NCBI GenBank assembly: GCA_029255685.2
Contig: CM055319.2
Span: 39,690,530-39,754,529, forward strand
Direction: 5' to 3'
DNA length: 64,000 nt
Origin: Silene conica
Taxonomy: Eukaryota; Streptophyta; Magnoliopsida; Caryophyllales; Caryophyllaceae
Below, piece after piece: positions 61,330 to 64,000 of the stretch; within the stretch, counting starts at the first letter, position 1; the number at the start of each line of letters is the position of its first letter. The notes below the pieces were generated by a model, which searched no databases, was not told the origin of the DNA, and saw only the letters and a list, made by a program, of their open reading frames with translations. Made by a program: the position numbers and the translations under genes.

Positions 61330-61850
61330 TAAAGGTTCAGCGGTCAACTTAAGACATAACCTAGATACTAATTATTCAGCAAGTATAAAGGTTCAGAGGC
61401 GACATCTTAGCGCATAACCTAGATACCAAAATCACATTCAGAAGCAATGGGTCCAGAGATGAACTTAACACATATCCCACTACCAACAAATGTCGGGTCC
61501 AGAGGTGAGCTTAACACATATCCCAACATACATACACAAGCAATGGGTCCAAAGGTGAGCTTAACACATAGCCCACTGCCACACACAAGTATTGGGTCCA
61601 GAGGTGAACATAACACATATCCAAATACACATCTATCGCACACTAGGTCCAGAAGTAAGCTTAACACATATCCCAATATGCAACAACCGGTCACGTACCG
61701 AGTCCAGAGGTGAGCTTAACACATATCCCGATACGCCACAAATAAAACACGTAATGGGACCAGAGGTGAGCTTAACACATATCCCATCACGCGACAAATA
61801 GCTCACGTATTAAGCTCAGAGGTCAGCTTAAGGCATACCTTAATACGCAT
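61330..61850. repeat. Minisatellite of about 50-bp units, family A copy 2
   Basis: Ten units with core GTCCAGAGGTGAGCTTAACA start near 61338, 61391, 61449, 61495, 61546, 61595, 61645, 61700, 61758 and 61812. The array yields repetitive spurious frames. It corresponds to 10955-11250 plus 12893 of copy 1 but with a different consensus core. Confidence 0.8.
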
Positions 61851-62164
61851 CAATACAACAGCATACATATATAGGATTCTAACTGTCCTAGCTGAAACAT
61901 AATCTGATATAAACTACAACCCGATCATTAGTTCTAACATTCTAGACTTCTAAACAACACTTAATTGATCCCGGGAACTAAGTTGAGGGAGAGTCGGTTT
62001 CCCTTTCGGTTACCGGACCAGGGGGTCTCTATCCTCTCTCCACTCCTGAACCCAATATAGTGTCGCCCAACCTCCGGGGACCTCAAACACACATACAAGG
62101 TACACGGAACGAGTCTCAAACAAAACTGACTAACCGATCAAAAGATAAAACCGTTTTAAGGTAA

Positions 62165-62480
62165 ACAGGGCTCTCAGCCGGTTAGGGGCAGGCAGCCGGC
62201 TGACCGTCTGGCAACTCAATCCCCTTTACAGACTTTGAAATACAAAAAAACAAGGGAAGGGGCTCCCAGTCGGTCGACCGTCCGCCGGCCACCCGGCTGG
62301 GGAACCATTCTCTTAAGTTCCCTCTTTCATACGCAAAATAAAGAAAAAAAGGGCTCCCAGTCGGTCAGCAGGCAGCCGGCCTACCGGCTGGGCACCCATT
62401 CAGCCTATTTTCAAAACACGCAAGAAATACCACAAGTACTCCCAGCCGGTCGACCGGCTGCCGGTCGGTCGACCGGCTCA
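62165..62480. repeat. Array of four CG-rich hairpin units, family A copy 2
   Basis: Units at about 62167, 62262, 62350 and 62435 have the form CCAGYCGGTCGACCGGCTGC...CCGGCTGGG. The last is a near-perfect double palindrome. A separate GGTTTCCCTTCCGGTT...CCGG motif is duplicated at 61142-61176 and 61997-62027. Confidence 0.75.
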
Positions 62481-63436
62481 GAGTCCCTGAGCCTGAATTT
62501 CGCATTTACAGTAATCTACAATTCCAACAAAATTGATACCAATCTTCAAAATTAGCAAGTATACACTACCCAGCATATATACCACATATAGGATGTAAAA
62601 GCAAGCTTTAAACTCAACAACAAAGTCATATTAAGATCATACTTAGTATTCGTCTTAAGGATGCAAAATCTGAAAAATGAACATATAACCATATGGACAT
62701 CAACTAAGCATGTCAACAACATATATGGGTAAACCCTAACATGTTTCTAAGTCCAAACAACCACAATGACCAATAAATTCAGAAACTTAAACAATCAAAA
62801 TCAAGAAACATGCTATTATAACAAAAAGGCCGAGTTTCTCATCATCGTCACCTCAAAAGCGTTTTAAGCTTCTAGCTCCTCGTCAATAATGAAGCTATCG
62901 ACCTCAAGATCCTCTAAATCGTCTCCTACAACAAAGAAAACGGTTTTTAAGAAGCCAAAAAAGGAATCTACCTAAAACAGCCTCTTTTTCAAGTTGCACG
63001 AAATCGAAATTAAAAGAGATAGATGTCTTGGAAATTTCGCAAGGATTCCGAAAATGTATAACATACCTTGATTCGGATTTGGGAAGAGCTTGAAAAGTTG
63101 ATCTTAAGATTGAAAAGAGGAGGAGAAATGAAGAACTAATGTAACAGTGTTCTTATTTTTGAGAAATGCAAATGTGTCGACATAAGCCTTGGGTTTAGGG
63201 TTTTAAGTAGTCCTTTTTCCTTAAATGAAACGGGTTATTTGTTGTGAACGGGTCATATGAATCGGGTTGAAGACATGCCAAGTTATTACATCTTAAGGAC
63301 TTAAGGTTTCTTAAGACGGATCTTAACGGAATATTTAAAAATAACTTAACAATATATATTAAAATATTATTTTATTTCGTAAAATAAATTAAAACCTTTA
63401 AAATATAATTACGAACATACGGGATGTTACAGGTTG

Positions 63437-63705
63437 CCCAACCATCCTTTTACTGAGGACAACATCAGAACATCATTTCCGATAAGAAGTATGTCATCTA
63501 CATACAAAATGAGAAACACAACTTTGCTCCCACTTAATTTCATGTATAAACATGGTTCCTCGACACTTCGAGTAAAACCATTTTCTCTTATAACATGATT
63601 AAATCGATGGTTCCAACTCCTTGACGCTTTCTTAAGACCATAGATGGATCACTTAAGTATGCAAACTTTGTTAAGTTCCTTAGTATCAACAAAACCTTCG
63701 GGTTG
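63437..63705 (-). pseudogene. Copia reverse transcriptase core, copy 2
   Basis: The minus strand reads VQPEGFVDTKELNKVCILK, stop, SIYGLKKASR, then YMKLSGSKVVFLILYVDDIL, LIGNDVLML and GWLGN. YVDD is the copia catalytic motif. One in-frame stop sits before SIYGLKKA. Homology ends abruptly at about 63705. Confidence 0.85.
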
Positions 63706-63866
63706 TACCAGGTCTTAACTTCCAAGCATCAGATAAGACATCAAAGTTAATGCCCCCCTCAGGTAGGGTCAAAACTAGAGTTGTAGTCAGTCGGGTCTTC
63801 AGCTCCTGAAAGGAACTCTCACAACTCTCTGTCCAAAGGAACTTGGTCTCTTTCTTCAATAGCTGT
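63706..63866 (-). pseudogene. Ty3/gypsy RT/RNase H fragment at a scrambled junction
   Basis: The minus strand reads LLKKETKFLWTESCESSFQE, LKTRLTTTLVLTLPEGG and INFDVLSDA, the RT-to-RNase H joint of gypsy elements. It abuts copia RT on one side and family A sequence on the other with no visible target duplication. Confidence 0.7.
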
Positions 63867-64000
63867 CGGTCCACCGGCTGATGATACCAATTACTTTTAC
63901 CTTTGCAAGGAACATTTTAAAGCATACACGGGGTCTCAACCGGTTAGTCGACCGGCTACCGGCCGACCGGCTGAGAAGCTATGTTCACGAAAAACACATT
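63867..64000. mobile_element. Family A fragment, copy 3 (runs off the window)
   Basis: 63895-64000 matches 13460-13570 nearly base for base (CCTTTGCRAGGAACATTTT, a hairpin unit at 63930-63975, then TGTTCACGAAAAACACATT). Confidence 0.75.

Larger units (their letters stand above)
51742..63431 (-). mobile_element. Family A solo LTR (about 2.8 kb) in copia RT, split by LARD-1
   Basis: It starts TGTAAAACCCCTCG and ends GGGATGTTACA, with a perfect GGTTG duplication (51737-51741, 63432-63436). The copia frame (GWLGN, then HFQIKDLG) reads through once it is ignored. Without LARD-1 it is about 2826 bp with no internal region, hence a solo LTR. A TATA-like ACTTAAAAC plus telobox on the minus strand (about 63189-63215) suggests minus orientation, which would put the minisatellite and hairpins in the transcribed part. 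Confidence 0.8.

Noticed and set aside
61419-61801. Repetitive open frames on both strands, suggesting a tandem-repeat protein
   Set aside because: They follow the about 50-bp LTR minisatellite with variable unit lengths; no start context or conservation.

Overview
This is nuclear DNA of a flowering plant, probably a eudicot, from a repeat-dense region. The evidence is plant retrotransposon lineages (Ty3/gypsy Athila-type and chromodomain Tekay/Del-type, Ty1/copia, an L1-type LINE), a MULE, a foldback MITE, many LTRs with 5-bp target duplications, and (TAA)n and (TA)n microsatellites. I cannot name the species. Only one host gene is supported, at the extreme left, and it runs off the window.

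Layout. 1-1.7 kb: 5' end of an unidentified minus-strand gene (non-coding first exon, intron, first coding exon). 1.8-2.1 kb: CACTA-like terminus. 2.1-4.4 kb: AT-rich DNA with no gene. 4.4-9.15 kb: a full-length but broken LINE (minus strand) with its target duplication. 9.18-10.15 kb: a MULE with 9-bp duplications that carries a foreign LINE coding fragment. 10.4-14.1 kb: an LTR of a family I call 'family A', with minisatellites, GC-rich hairpin units and an inserted solo LTR. 14.1-21.2 kb: an old copia element (minus) holding an Athila-type solo LTR.

21.2-48.9 kb is a Russian doll. A non-coding LTR element ('LARD-2', start 21170) is split by an Athila-type element (22231-45669). The Athila pol is split by a Tekay/chromovirus element (28999-39560) and by a solo LTR (40949-41856). 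The Tekay leader holds a foldback MITE (36588-36835). 48.9-63.7 kb is a second copia element (minus). Its RT is split by a family A solo LTR (51742-63431), itself split by a long-LTR, non-coding element ('LARD-1', 51976-60834). The right edge is a scrambled junction of copia RT, gypsy RNase H and a third family A piece.

How the parts relate. No intact autonomous element was found: every gag-pol has stops or frameshifts. The Tekay element and the two LARDs share LTR termini and the sequence next to the 3' LTR. Tekay and LARD-1 also share the tRNA-iMet primer site and leader. This suggests non-coding partners mobilised by a Tekay-type element. The most unusual signal is the recurrence of CG-rich palindromes (GGTCGACC, CCGGTCGACCGG, ACTCGGCCGAGT types) in LTRs or spacers of several unrelated families. 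In the LTRs with a recognisable TATA-like box they usually sit just upstream of it. Nested boundaries rest on matching terminal sequences and target duplications read by eye; no alignment was run.
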